Assembly: GCF_900119315.1 (NCBI RefSeq)
Contig: NZ_LT827010.1
Span: forward strand, 8,922,001-8,986,000
Length of the DNA stretch: 64,000 nt
Origin: Actinoplanes sp. SE50/110
GTDB lineage: Bacteria > Actinomycetota > Actinomycetes > Mycobacteriales > Micromonosporaceae
Reading direction: 5' to 3'
Under the pieces are notes generated by a model. It searched no databases. It was not told where the DNA came from and worked only from the letters and a program-made list of their open reading frames with translations. Made by a program: the position numbers and the translations under genes. The stretch's first letter is position 1, and every line of letters begins with the position of its first letter. This document shows, piece after piece, positions 8,007 through 17,033 of this stretch.

Positions 8007-9374
8007 GTGACCGTGCTCGACACCACGCTGGATCCGCGCGACCCCGCATACCTGGAGGGTCGCGGCACCACCCTGCAATGGCTCGCCGCGCTGGAGGTCG
8101 CCCTCGACGAGGCGCGCGCCGGCGGCGGCGAGAAATGGGTGACCCGGCACCACGCCCGGGGGAAACTGTTGCCCCGGGAACGCATCGAGATGCTGCTCGA
8201 TCAGGACAGTCCGTTCCTGGAGCTGTCCCCGGTGGCGGCCTGGGGCTCGGAGTTCCCGGTCGGGGCGAGCGTGGTCACCGGGATCGGCGCGGTCGAGGGC
8301 GTCGAATGCGTGGTGGTCGCGAACGATCCGACGGTGGACGGCGGGGCGGTCAACCCGTACACCGCGGAAAAGATCCGCCGGGCCGCGCGGATCGCCTCGG
8401 AGAATCGGTTGCCGCTGGTCAACCTGGTCGAGTCGGCCGGTGACGCGGCCCCGGCCGGGAGCATCGCCCGGGAGTTGAGCCGGCTGACCGCCGACCGGGT
8501 GCCGACCGTCTGCGTGGTGTTCGGCACCACCAGCGGCGACGCGGCGTACCTGCCGGCGCTCTCGGACTACACGATCGTGGTGCGCGGGCACGCCAAGGTG
8601 CTCACCATCCATCCGCAGCGGTCCGGTGTCGAGGTGCGGGCCACCCCGGTGGTGCCGTCCGGGCCGGCCGGCCCCGCCGACCAGCTCGCCGAGGACGAAC
8701 GGGACGGGCTGCGCCTGGCCCGGCAGTGCGTGCGCCGGTTCAACTGGCGCAAGCAGGGCCCGGCGCCGCGCAACCGTCAGCCGCGCGAGCCACGGTACAG
8801 CTCGGAGGCCCTGCTCAGCCTGGCCGCGGCCGGCTCGAACTTCGAGCCGCGCGAGGTGCTCGCCCGGATCCTGGACGACTCCGACTTCGACGAGTTCAAA
8901 CCCGGCCAGGGCAGCGTGCTGGTGGCCGGCTGGGGCGAGCTGCACGGTTACCCGGTCGGCGTGCTGGCCAGCCCGGGCATCTGGCTGTCTCCCACCGAAT
9001 CCCAGAAGGCGGTGCATTTCCTGCAGCTGGCCAACGCCACCGCCACTCCGGTGATCTTTCTGCGGCATCCCGGTGAGACGAAGGGCAGCGACGACGCCGA
9101 CGTCCGCAACGATGCCCCCCTGGTGCATGCCATCGCCAAATCCACGGTGCCGCACCTGGTCCTCACCGTCGGTCCGGAGCCCGGTGGCACCCCGGCCCGC
9201 GCCGACCAGCCCCGGTTCCAGTTCAGCTGGCCGCGTCCCCCGGCGGATCGCGCCGCGGCCGACGACGGCGTCATCGACCCCCGCGACACCCGCACGGTCC
9301 TCGGCCTCTGCCTGTCCGCAGTGCACAGCGCCGCCGTGGCGGGTGCCGAACACGTCGGCGTGTTCCGACCTTGA
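8007..9374 (+). CDS. Carboxyltransferase-fold protein, divergent acyl-CoA carboxylase beta subunit
   Basis: 455 residues, against about 515-540 for normal beta subunits. The N-terminal half aligns by eye with methylcrotonyl-CoA-type carboxyltransferases (ARGKLLPRERIEMLLD, SVVTGIGAVEG, VVVANDPTVDGG, SENRLPLVNLVES). The glycine pairs that form the two oxyanion holes are changed. The first is GTTSGDAAYLPAL where CTAGGAYVPAM is usual. The second is VGPEPGGTPA where VGGSYGAGN is usual. It may be a pseudo-enzyme, or an enzyme with another reaction. It sits 11 bases before a biotin-carboxylase-like gene with parallel losses, so the two probably form one complex. The GTG start has weak upstream signals. 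Confidence 0.7.
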   Translation: MTVLDTTLDPRDPAYLEGRGTTLQWLAALEVALDEARAGGGEKWVTRHHARGKLLPRERIEMLLDQDSPFLELSPVAAWGSEFPVGASVVTGIGAVEGVECVVVANDPTVDGGAVNPYTAEKIRRAARIASENRLPLVNLVESAGDAAPAGSIARELSRLTADRVPTVCVVFGTTSGDAAYLPALSDYTIVVRGHAKVLTIHPQRSGVEVRATPVVPSGPAGPADQLAEDERDGLRLARQCVRRFNWRKQGPAPRNRQPREPRYSSEALLSLAAAGSNFEPREVLARILDDSDFDEFKPGQGSVLVAGWGELHGYPVGVLASPGIWLSPTESQKAVHFLQLANATATPVIFLRHPGETKGSDDADVRNDAPLVHAIAKSTVPHLVLTVGPEPGGTPARADQPRFQFSWPRPPADRAAADDGVIDPRDTRTVLGLCLSAVHSAAVAGAEHVGVFRP

Positions 9375-9385
9375 AAGGTAGACCC

Positions 9386-11389
9386 GTGATCCGACGTCTC
9401 TTGGTGGCCGACCGTGGCGAGATCGCTCGCCGGGTGTTCGCCACCTGTCGCCTGGTCGGCATCGAGACGGTCGCCGTCTACTCGGACGTCGACAGCGACG
9501 CTCCGCACGTCAACGAGGCCGACTACGCCGTCCACCTGGAAGGCAGCACCCCGGCCGCGACGTACCTGGAACAGCACGCCCTGATCGCGGCGGCCAAGCG
9601 GGCCGGGGCGAACGCGGTGCACCCGGGCAACGGGATGCTGGCCGAGGACCCGGAGTTCGCCGCCGCGGTGAGCGACGCCGGAATGATCTGGGTCGGTCCG
9701 CCGGCCGCGACGCTGCGCACCCTGCACCGCAAGACCGAGACCAAGAAGCTGGTGGCCGAGGCGAAGGTGCCGGTGCTGCCCAGCTTCACCGACCCGGAGA
9801 CGGTGCCCGGCTTCCCGGTCCTGATCAAGCCCGACACCGGCCTCGGGGGCGCCGGCATGCGGGTGGTGCGGGACGCCGCGACGCTGGCCGAGGCGGTCGC
9901 GTCGACCCGCCGCGAGGTGGACGGCGACGTGTTCTGTGAGCCGTACGTGCCCAACGTCCGGCACATCGAGGTGCCGATCCTGGCCGACGCGATGGGCGCG
10001 GTGGTGCCGTTCGGCGAGCGCGAGTGCTCCGTGCAGCGGCGCTACCAGAAGATCGTCGAGGAGACCCCGTCACCGGCGGTCGACGCCGCGCTGCGCGAGG
10101 ACCTGTGCCGGGCCGCCATCGTCGCGGTCCGGGCGCTCGGCTTCGTCGGCGCCGGCGCGGTCGAGTTCCTGCTCGACGCGGACGGCGACTTCTGGTTCCT
10201 GGAACTCACCCCGACCCTGCAGACCGAGCACGCGGTCACCGAGTGCACCTCCGGGTACGACCTGGTCCGGCTGCAGCTGCTGGTCGCCGAGGGCGGCAGC
10301 CTGCCGATGCCCGGCCCGCCGCCGATCCGCGGGCACGCCATCGAGGTGCGGATCTGCGCGGAGGATCCGGCGTACGCCTGGCTGCCCAGCTCCGGCACCC
10401 TGCACCGGTTCGCGGTGCCGGACGTGGCCGGCGCGTTCCGCCCGCTGCCGCAGCCCGGCCTGCGCCTCGACTCGGGGGTAGCGGACGGCTCGGTGACCGG
10501 TCAGCACCACGAACCGATGCTCGCCAAGCTGGTCGCCTGGGCGCCGTCCCGGCAGGAGGCGGCCCGGATGCTGGCCTCCGCGCTGGCCCGCGCCCAGCTG
10601 CACGGCGTGGTGACCAACCGCGACCTGCTGGTCCGCACGCTGCGGCATCACTCGTTCCGGGCGGGTGAGATCGACACCGGCTTCCTCGACCGGCACCCCG
10701 AGGTGTTCGCCCCGCTGCTCTCCTCGGTCGACGCGGTCCGGCTCTCCTGCCTGGCGTCCGCGCTGGCCGGGGCGGCCGATCGGCGGGCCAGCGCGCCGGT
10801 GCTGGGCACTCTCCCGTCCGGCTGGCGCAACGTCCCGTCCGGCTCGCAGACCGCGGTCTACGACGGCCCGACCGGCCCGGTCGAGGTCGGCTACCGGATG
10901 AACCGGCACGGCGAACTCGCCGGCTGGTGGGTCCGGCCGGTCGACCCGGAGGAGCTGGACCTGGCCGGAATCGGACAGGCGCCGGTCGACGAGCACCCGC
11001 CGATCGTGGTGGTGTCGGCCAGCCGTGACCGGGTGGTGCTCAACGTCCAGGGCATCCGCCTCGCGGTCCTCGTGCACCGGGTCGGCGACGTCTCCTACGT
11101 CGACAGCCCTGAGGGGTCGGTGACGCTGCGCGAGATCTCCCGCTTCCCGCTGCCCGCGCCGGAGGCCGGCGAGAGCTCGCTGATCGCCCCGCTGCCCGGG
11201 GCGGTCCGTCGCGTACTGGTCGTTCCCGGCCAACGGGTCCGGGCCGGGGAGCTGCTGCTGACGCTGGAGGCGATGAAGCTGGAGCACCCCGTCCATGCGC
11301 CATCGGCCGGCGTCGTGGCGTCGCTTCCGGTGCATCCGGGGGCCGAGGTGGCCACCGGCGAGCTGCTCGCGGTTCTCGACCCAGAGTAG
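9386..11389 (+). CDS. Biotin carboxylase-like/BCCP fusion, divergent acyl-CoA carboxylase alpha subunit
   Basis: 667 residues. Biotin carboxylase-like N domain (DRGEIARR), ATP-grasp (IKPDTGLGGAGMRVV; ERECSVQRRYQK), C-lobe (GHAIEVRICAEDP), middle region and a C-terminal biotinyl domain with intact LEAMKLEH (Lys631). Around the bicarbonate site the usual EMNTRIQVEH reads ELTPTLQTEH (273-282). By my alignment the Arg equal to E. coli AccC Arg292 is Thr and the Asn two before it is Thr, while the later Glu is kept. HPGYGFLSE reads HPGNGMLAE. Carboxylation activity is thus doubtful, yet biotinylation should still occur. I take GTG 9386 (AAAGGT upstream) over an upstream TTG that overlaps the partner gene. 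Confidence 0.75.
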   Translation: MIRRLLVADRGEIARRVFATCRLVGIETVAVYSDVDSDAPHVNEADYAVHLEGSTPAATYLEQHALIAAAKRAGANAVHPGNGMLAEDPEFAAAVSDAGMIWVGPPAATLRTLHRKTETKKLVAEAKVPVLPSFTDPETVPGFPVLIKPDTGLGGAGMRVVRDAATLAEAVASTRREVDGDVFCEPYVPNVRHIEVPILADAMGAVVPFGERECSVQRRYQKIVEETPSPAVDAALREDLCRAAIVAVRALGFVGAGAVEFLLDADGDFWFLELTPTLQTEHAVTECTSGYDLVRLQLLVAEGGSLPMPGPPPIRGHAIEVRICAEDPAYAWLPSSGTLHRFAVPDVAGAFRPLPQPGLRLDSGVADGSVTGQHHEPMLAKLVAWAPSRQEAARMLASALARAQLHGVVTNRDLLVRTLRHHSFRAGEIDTGFLDRHPEVFAPLLSSVDAVRLSCLASALAGAADRRASAPVLGTLPSGWRNVPSGSQTAVYDGPTGPVEVGYRMNRHGELAGWWVRPVDPEELDLAGIGQAPVDEHPPIVVVSASRDRVVLNVQGIRLAVLVHRVGDVSYVDSPEGSVTLREISRFPLPAPEAGESSLIAPLPGAVRRVLVVPGQRVRAGELLLTLEAMKLEHPVHAPSAGVVASLPVHPGAEVATGELLAVLDPE

Positions 11390-11443
11390 AAATATCCCCT
11401 TATTTCGTACGGGTAAGCCGCACGCCCGTCCCCCGTCAGCGCC

Positions 11444-11484
11444 CCGCCGCGCCTCGCCCGACCGTGGCGCGCGAGGCGCGGCGG
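11444..11484. terminator. Hairpin between convergent genes
   Basis: A perfect 14-bp stem (CCGCCGCGCCTCGC with its complement) and a 13-base loop, placed between the convergent carboxylase-like and kinase genes. No T-run on either side. Confidence 0.5.
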
Positions 11485-11541
11485 CGGGGTGGCACGGGCA
11501 CGCGGTGGGCTCAGGGCGTACTCAGGCTGGATGGTGATCGG

Positions 11542-12522
11542 TCACCGGCTGAACCACTTGGCGAAGAATCCCTTCCGGTCGGTCGCGACCGTCGGGGTTT
11601 CGTCGAGCGTCGGCGTCGTCGGCGGAATCGGCCGTGGTCGCGGCGGCGGCACATAGGTGGATGTCGACCGGTAGACGTTCTGCTGCGGCGCCCCCGGCTC
11701 GAGCTGCAGGTTGCTCAGCTCCTGGAGCAGCTCCTGCGCCGACGGACGTCCCCGCGGGTCGTTGTGCATGCCGCGGCGCAGCAGCGCGGTCAGGGCCCGC
11801 GGCACGCCGGGCAGCTCCGGGATCGGCTCGTCGAACAGGTTCATCAGGCTGATCAGGCTCGGACTGCGATCGCTGGGCCAGCGGGCCGGACGGCCATACA
11901 TGACGGCGTAGAGCGTGGCGCACAGCGAGTAGACGTCGGCGGCCCCGGACGGCTGCTCATGGCGGAACATCTCGGGCGGCGCGTACGCCGGGGTGAGCAC
12001 TTCGAGGGTGACCGAGGAGTCGCGCATCTCGCCGAGCACGGCGAGCCCGAAATCGGCCAGCACCGCCGCGTTGAACTGCGAATACAGGATGTTGGCCGGT
12101 TTCACGTCGCGGTGCAGCACGCCGTTGGCGTGGGTGTGCACCAGCGCGTCGGCGATCTTCACGCCGACGTCGCGGGCCTCGCCGGCGGTGAGCGGGCGGA
12201 CCCGCATCCGGTCCAGGTACGACCCGTCGCAGAGCTCCATGATCAGGTACGGGTGCTGGTCGACGGTGACACCGACGTCGAACAGGTCCACCACGTGCGG
12301 GTGCGACGACATGCGGCCGGCCGCGCGCGCCTCCCGCAGGAATCGGGCCTGGTCACGAGCGTTGTCGAGGGTCCTGTTCTCCATCTTGATGGCGACTTCG
12401 CGCCCGACGGAGTCCTGGGTGGCCCGGTAAACGGTCGCGTATCCCCCACGGGCCATGACCGACAAGCCGGACATACCCGGGACATATGGCACGGGCAGGG
12501 CGCCAGGCGGTGTCTCCGTCAC
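11542..12522 (-). CDS. Soluble Ser/Thr protein kinase (Hanks type)
   Basis: 326 residues. Kinase motifs in order: a slightly unusual P-loop ARGGYATVYRA, VAIK, LHRDVKPANI, ADFGLAV and AYAPPEM. The C-terminal ~55 residues are Pro/Thr-rich (PPPRPRPIPPTTPTLD) and end in FFAKWFSR. There is no membrane helix and no PASTA domain, so it should act in the cytosol. It lies 31 bp downstream of the cyclase-ATPase gene on the same strand, yet a TATTTT box 8 bases before the GTG suggests its own leaderless promoter. Substrates cannot be told from sequence. Confidence 0.88.
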   Translation of the reverse strand: MTETPPGALPVPYVPGMSGLSVMARGGYATVYRATQDSVGREVAIKMENRTLDNARDQARFLREARAAGRMSSHPHVVDLFDVGVTVDQHPYLIMELCDGSYLDRMRVRPLTAGEARDVGVKIADALVHTHANGVLHRDVKPANILYSQFNAAVLADFGLAVLGEMRDSSVTLEVLTPAYAPPEMFRHEQPSGAADVYSLCATLYAVMYGRPARWPSDRSPSLISLMNLFDEPIPELPGVPRALTALLRRGMHNDPRGRPSAQELLQELSNLQLEPGAPQQNVYRSTSTYVPPPRPRPIPPTTPTLDETPTVATDRKGFFAKWFSR

Positions 12523-12530
12523 GGCTTAGA

Positions 12531-12536
12531 AAATAC
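12531..12536 (-). promoter_or_regulatory. -10 box of the Ser/Thr kinase gene (leaderless)
   Basis: TATTTT on the minus strand, 8 bases before the GTG at 12522, inside the 31-bp gap after the cyclase-ATPase gene. Confidence 0.55.
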
Positions 12537-12553
12537 GCCAGCGGACCGGGAGA

Positions 12554-15500
12554 TCATCCGGGCACGTCAGACGCGTACGCGACAGTTTCCGCCGGAGTCG
12601 CCTCCACCTCGGTGATCGCGAGAGTGTCCCGCAGCTCCGCGGCCGCCGCGCGCTCACTGGTCTGCTCGGTGGAACGGGACAGCCGGACCGCGTCCTCGGC
12701 CGCCGTGCGGGCCTCCCCGCAGCGGTCGGCGGCGGCCAGCACCCGGGCCCGGACCATCGCCGCGATCACCCCGCTGCGCACGTCCTCGGCGGGCACCTCA
12801 CGGGCGCGTTCGATCCAGGTCAGCGCCGACTCGACCCGGCCGTCGGCGAGCAGGGCCGACGCGTACGAGGCGAGCGCGTGCCGCCGGGAGAACAGCAGCG
12901 ACGGGGACGACGTGTCGCTGGCGATCGGTGCGAGCAGGCCGATCGCGGTCTGCGGGTCACCCGCCCGGGTCCGCGCCTCGGCGAGCAACACCCGCGGGCC
13001 GACCTGGGCCGGCGCCAGCGAGTTGTGCGGCTCCACCGCGGTCATCACCCGGCGGGCGTCGGCCTCCGCGGTGGCCAGGTCGCCCTGCTGCAGCGCGACG
13101 AACCCGTGCAACGTGCCGGCCATCCCGAGCAGCAGCGGGTGCCCGGTCCGGTCGGCGAACCAGAGCGCGTCGCCGAGCAGGTCGGCGGCGTGGTCGAACT
13201 CGCCGAGCCCGCGGGCGATCGCCCCGCGCACCACCATCGCCAGCCCGCAACCCCAGTCGTCGGAGACCTCCTGGAACTCCCGGTACGCCCGGCGGGCCTG
13301 GCTGTCGGCCGCGCCCAGGTCGCCCAGCTCGGCCGCCGCATAGGCCTCGACGACCCGCAGCGTGCCGACCGCCCAGCCCTCGCCGACCCGGTCGCCGAAG
13401 GGCAGGAAGATCCGGGCCAGCCGACGGGCCTCCTGCAGCCGGCCGGCCAGCAGCCGGGCGAACGCCGTGGTGCCGCGCAGCCAGGACCGGCCCACCGGGT
13501 CACCGAGCTCGGCGAAGAGCCGCGCGGCCCGGCCCAGCACCGCGTCGGTGCCGGCGAAGTCGCCCCGGGTGGTGGTCACCCAGGCGAGATTCTGCAGCGC
13601 CCAGGCTTGGCCGTGCCGGTCGCCGGCGGCCAGGGTGACCTGGTAGGCGGCGGCGAACCGGCTGCTCGCCTGGCTCAGCCGCCCGTTGAGGAAGTCGGCC
13701 ATGCCGAGCCGGCGCATCGCGTTGGCCCGCTCCGGCAGCAGCTGCGCCTCGGTGGCCACCTCCAGCGCCTCCTGCCAGGCGGCCACGGCGCGGCCGCCGT
13801 CGCCCAGCGCCTCGTGCGCGCGGCCGACCACGATCATCGCCTCGGCCCGGCAGACCGGGTCCTCGGCGGCGCTCTTGGTGATCTTCTCCCCATACGCCAG
13901 CGCCTCCTCGGCCCGGCCCAGCCGCAGCATCGCCCGGGCCAGGACGAGTTGGTCGGGCAGCGGCAGGTCGGTGCCGGTCAGTGCGGTGGCACGCTCGGCG
14001 TACTCGATGGCGGCGGCCGGCTCGATGTTGGCCAGCGCACGCCGGGCCATCCGGCCGAGCGCGGCCCGGCCCAGGGCGGCCACCTCCCGGGCGGTCGCGT
14101 CCGGTCGCAGGCGTACCGCGTCGGCCAGCTCGATCGCGGCCTCGGCATGGGCGGCCACGAAGGCGTCCCGCTCGTTGTCGGTCAGGGGCAGCCGGGTGGC
14201 CCCGTCGGCGTGCCGGCCGACCGTCTCCGGCGCGGCCCAGGTCGCCAGATGGGCGTGCCGCTCGGCCAGGTCGGCCTTGCCGATCCCGGCGTAGGCCGCC
14301 TCGCGCATCAGCGGGGTGGTGAACTGGAAGCCGCCCCGGCTGCGGTGGATCATGCGGCGTTGCAGCAGCTCGTCGATGGCCGGCTCGAGGTCCTCCCCGG
14401 GGGCGCGGCGTTCCTGCAGCGCCTCCAGCACCCCGGTCGGCACGGTGGTGCCGGCCACCGACGCGTCACGCAGCACCGACCGCGGCTCGGCCGGCAGCGC
14501 GTCGATGCGCGCCGCGAGCACCGCCGCCAGGTCGCGGGAGAGCAGCTGGCTGCCGAGCGAACCGGCGGCGAGCTGCCACTTGCCGGCCGCGTTGGCGCCC
14601 ACCGCGGGGGTCAGTGCGCCGCGCTCCATCAGCAGGGTGACCATCTCGGCCAGATAGAACGGGTTGCCCTGGGCGGTGGCCAGCAACCGGTCGGTGTCCG
14701 GCTGGGGCAGCTTGCCGCCGTTGAGATAGGAGGTGAGCAGCCGGGACGCGTCCGCACCGCGCAGCGGCGGCAGGTTGTGCACCTCGGCGTCGGCGACCCG
14801 GCTCAGCGCGCCGGTGCGGACCAGCTCGGGCCGGCCCAGCAGCAGCACCACGACCGGGCCCTCCAGCTGCGACAGCGTGCTGCCCAACGCGTCCACCGTG
14901 GTGGCGGTGGCGTCGTGCAGGTCGTCCACGATCACCATCAGCGGCGAGCTGGTGGCCATCGCGTTGAGCAGGTCGGCGACCGCGACCGAGATGGCCTCGG
15001 CGTCGATCCGCTTGGCGCTCGGCGGCCAGTCGGCGGGCGCGGCCGGGCCGCCCGGGTTGACCGGGGCCTCGCCGTAGCCCAGCAGAACCAGCAGCCGGTC
15101 GATGTCCAGGGTGACGCCGAGCCGCTGGGCGACCTTGCGCAGGCGCTCCTCGACGACCGTGCGGCCGACCGTGGCGACCACGTCCTTGGGCAGGCCGGCG
15201 GCCTTGCGGACCAGGTCGGCCAGGGGTGCGTAGCGGCGGCGCTCGCCGAACGCCCGGCAGCGCACCCGCAGGACCCGGACGCCGCCCGCCTCGAAGCCGG
15301 CGGCCAGCCGTTTCACCTCGCCGGCGAAGCGGGACTTGCCGATCCCGGCCTCGGCGGTCATCACCAGCACCCGTGGGGCGCCGGCGTCGATCGCCTCGGC
15401 CAGCCGGCCGGAGACCCGGCCCAGCTCCGCCTCGCGGCCCACGAACGGCGCCTCGTCGCCCAGGCCGGACCGGGTGCCCGGGGCGTCGTGCAGGCCGAGC

Positions 15501-16132
15501 AGCTCGTACGTCGGAACCGGTTCGCGTTTGCCCTTGAGCCGCAGCGGCCGCAGCTGCCGCCAGGAGGCGACGTGCCGGGTGCCGTTGCTGGTCCGCTCGC
15601 CGGCGTAGACGGTGCCGACCGCGGCGGCGTCGGCCAGCCGGGCGGCGGTGTTCACCGTGTCGCCGATGACCGTGTATTCGATGCCGGCCTGCATGCCGGC
15701 GACCACCTCGCCGGTGTTCAGCCCGACCCGCAGGCCGAGCGGCGCGCCACCGCCACGCTCGTCGTCGAGCACCCGGCGGACCGCGCGCTGCATGCTCAGC
15801 GCGGCCCGGACCGCCCGTTCGGCGTCGTCCTCGTGGGCGACCGGGGCGCCGAAGACCGCCATGATTCCGTCGCCGGTCAGCTTGTCCACGTGCCCGCCGA
15901 ACGTCTTGACCGCCCCGGCCAGCGCCGCCAGCACCCGGTCGGTGACCGCGCCGACCCGCTCCGGGTCCAGGTCCTCCGACCAGGAGGTGAAGTCGGAGAG
16001 GTCGCCGAAGAGCACGGTGACGATCCGGCGCTCGGCGGCCGGCATCGCGGCGGCAGCCGGCAGTGCCGCGCCGCAGTGGTGACAGAAGCGCGCACCGGGA
16101 ACGGCGACGGTGCCACACACAGGGCAGGTCAC
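12554..16132 (-). CDS. Class III adenylate/guanylate cyclase domain with zinc ribbon, AAA-type ATPase and TPR-like tail
   Basis: 1192 residues. In order: zinc ribbon (C3, C6, C17, C20); class III cyclase domain (about 35-205) with metal-site FGDLSDFT and TGDGIMAVFG, and purine/transition-state motif VIGDTVNTAARL; STAND/AAA-type ATPase (Walker A AEAGIGKSRF, Walker B MVIVDDLHDA); then about 500 residues of helical TPR-like repeats. The cyclase residues look complete, so cyclic nucleotide synthesis is plausible. The ATPase-TPR part resembles signal-sensing STAND proteins. The GTG start overlaps the stop of the upstream metallo-hydrolase as GTGA (16129-16132), and the zinc ribbon starts at once, which supports this start over one 24 codons earlier. 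Confidence 0.88.
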   Translation of the reverse strand: MTCPVCGTVAVPGARFCHHCGAALPAAAAMPAAERRIVTVLFGDLSDFTSWSEDLDPERVGAVTDRVLAALAGAVKTFGGHVDKLTGDGIMAVFGAPVAHEDDAERAVRAALSMQRAVRRVLDDERGGGAPLGLRVGLNTGEVVAGMQAGIEYTVIGDTVNTAARLADAAAVGTVYAGERTSNGTRHVASWRQLRPLRLKGKREPVPTYELLGLHDAPGTRSGLGDEAPFVGREAELGRVSGRLAEAIDAGAPRVLVMTAEAGIGKSRFAGEVKRLAAGFEAGGVRVLRVRCRAFGERRRYAPLADLVRKAAGLPKDVVATVGRTVVEERLRKVAQRLGVTLDIDRLLVLLGYGEAPVNPGGPAAPADWPPSAKRIDAEAISVAVADLLNAMATSSPLMVIVDDLHDATATTVDALGSTLSQLEGPVVVLLLGRPELVRTGALSRVADAEVHNLPPLRGADASRLLTSYLNGGKLPQPDTDRLLATAQGNPFYLAEMVTLLMERGALTPAVGANAAGKWQLAAGSLGSQLLSRDLAAVLAARIDALPAEPRSVLRDASVAGTTVPTGVLEALQERRAPGEDLEPAIDELLQRRMIHRSRGGFQFTTPLMREAAYAGIGKADLAERHAHLATWAAPETVGRHADGATRLPLTDNERDAFVAAHAEAAIELADAVRLRPDATAREVAALGRAALGRMARRALANIEPAAAIEYAERATALTGTDLPLPDQLVLARAMLRLGRAEEALAYGEKITKSAAEDPVCRAEAMIVVGRAHEALGDGGRAVAAWQEALEVATEAQLLPERANAMRRLGMADFLNGRLSQASSRFAAAYQVTLAAGDRHGQAWALQNLAWVTTTRGDFAGTDAVLGRAARLFAELGDPVGRSWLRGTTAFARLLAGRLQEARRLARIFLPFGDRVGEGWAVGTLRVVEAYAAAELGDLGAADSQARRAYREFQEVSDDWGCGLAMVVRGAIARGLGEFDHAADLLGDALWFADRTGHPLLLGMAGTLHGFVALQQGDLATAEADARRVMTAVEPHNSLAPAQVGPRVLLAEARTRAGDPQTAIGLLAPIASDTSSPSLLFSRRHALASYASALLADGRVESALTWIERAREVPAEDVRSGVIAAMVRARVLAAADRCGEARTAAEDAVRLSRSTEQTSERAAAAELRDTLAITEVEATPAETVAYASDVPG

Positions 16133-16938
16133 AGCCGGTCCAAACCGTCGGCCCCCGCCGCTGATTCCCGGATCAGATGATCGATCTGCGCGGCCGCGGA
16201 CCACTCGGCGGCGAACCGCACCCGCGGGTCGATGTCCGGATAGACCAGGTCGACCACCGCTTCCGGGGTCCGCGCGCCGGCGGCCATCGCCGCTCTGACC
16301 TGCGCGAGCCGCTCCCTGCGGTGCTGCAGATAGTCGCGGGCCAGGGCCGCTGTGTCGCTGCGGGCCGGCCCATGGCCGGGCAACATCGGGACGCTTTCGT
16401 ACGCCGTGAGCAGCTCCAGACTCGCGAGATAGGAGCCCAGGTCGCCGTCCGGCGCGGCCACCACCGTGGTGCCGCGGCCCAGGATCGTGTCGCCGGTGAA
16501 CATCACCCGCTCACCCCCGTACCCGACGAGGAAACACACCGAATCGCCGGTGTGCCCGGGAGTCTGCAGGACCTGTATTTCGAGTCCGTTCCCGTCGAGG
16601 CTCCCGCGTGGGTCGAAACCCGCACCGTGCTCCGGGTCGGCCGCCCGGACCGGAACACCGCCCAGCATCCCGGCGAGCCGGGCGGCGCCCTCCACGTGAT
16701 CATGATGACCGTGCGTGATCAAGATCGATCGATACGGACCCCGCTCGGCGATCCGGCGTAGATGCCCCTCGTCGAGCGGACCGGGGTCGATCACCGTCGC
16801 CAGGTCGGCGCCGGGTGCCCGCAGAATCCAGGTGTTCGTGCCGTCCAAGGTCATCGGGCCCGGGTTGGGGGCGCGCAACAGCGACACCCAACCCGGCAGC
16901 CGGTCGACCTCAGCCGACGCGGGCTCAGCACCCCCCAT
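16129..16938 (-). CDS. Metallo-beta-lactamase-fold hydrolase (LACTB2-like)
   Basis: 269 residues. The metal-binding signature THGHHDHVEG (HxHxDH) is followed by TPGHTGDS, FTGDTILG and PGHGP, the later metal ligands. A C-terminal helical domain is like that of LACTB2/glyoxalase II-like hydrolases. The substrate is unknown; RNA or thioesters are known substrates in the wider family. The M. tuberculosis locus has an MBL protein (Rv3677c) at this place. The ATG at 16938 is supported by a TACGAT box 7 bases upstream. Its stop overlaps the cyclase-ATPase start, so the two are probably translated together. Confidence 0.88.
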   Translation of the reverse strand: MGGAEPASAEVDRLPGWVSLLRAPNPGPMTLDGTNTWILRAPGADLATVIDPGPLDEGHLRRIAERGPYRSILITHGHHDHVEGAARLAGMLGGVPVRAADPEHGAGFDPRGSLDGNGLEIQVLQTPGHTGDSVCFLVGYGGERVMFTGDTILGRGTTVVAAPDGDLGSYLASLELLTAYESVPMLPGHGPARSDTAALARDYLQHRRERLAQVRAAMAAGARTPEAVVDLVYPDIDPRVRFAAEWSAAAQIDHLIRESAAGADGLDRL

Positions 16939-16945
16939 GCCGAGA

Positions 16946-16951
16946 ATCGTA
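16946..16951 (-). promoter_or_regulatory. -10 box of the MBL hydrolase gene (leaderless)
   Basis: TACGAT on the minus strand, 7 bases before the ATG at 16938. Confidence 0.55.
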
Positions 16952-17033
16952 CGTCGCGATTTCACGGTGAGCCGAGACACGATGTCCGTTCCGGTCACCT
17001 TGGGTGATCAAACCCGGCCGAACCCTCCCAAGA

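Noticed and set aside
12878..16180. 1100-residue plus-strand frame opposite the cyclase-ATPase gene
   Set aside because: Antisense shadow. The minus strand has clear cyclase and ATPase motifs.
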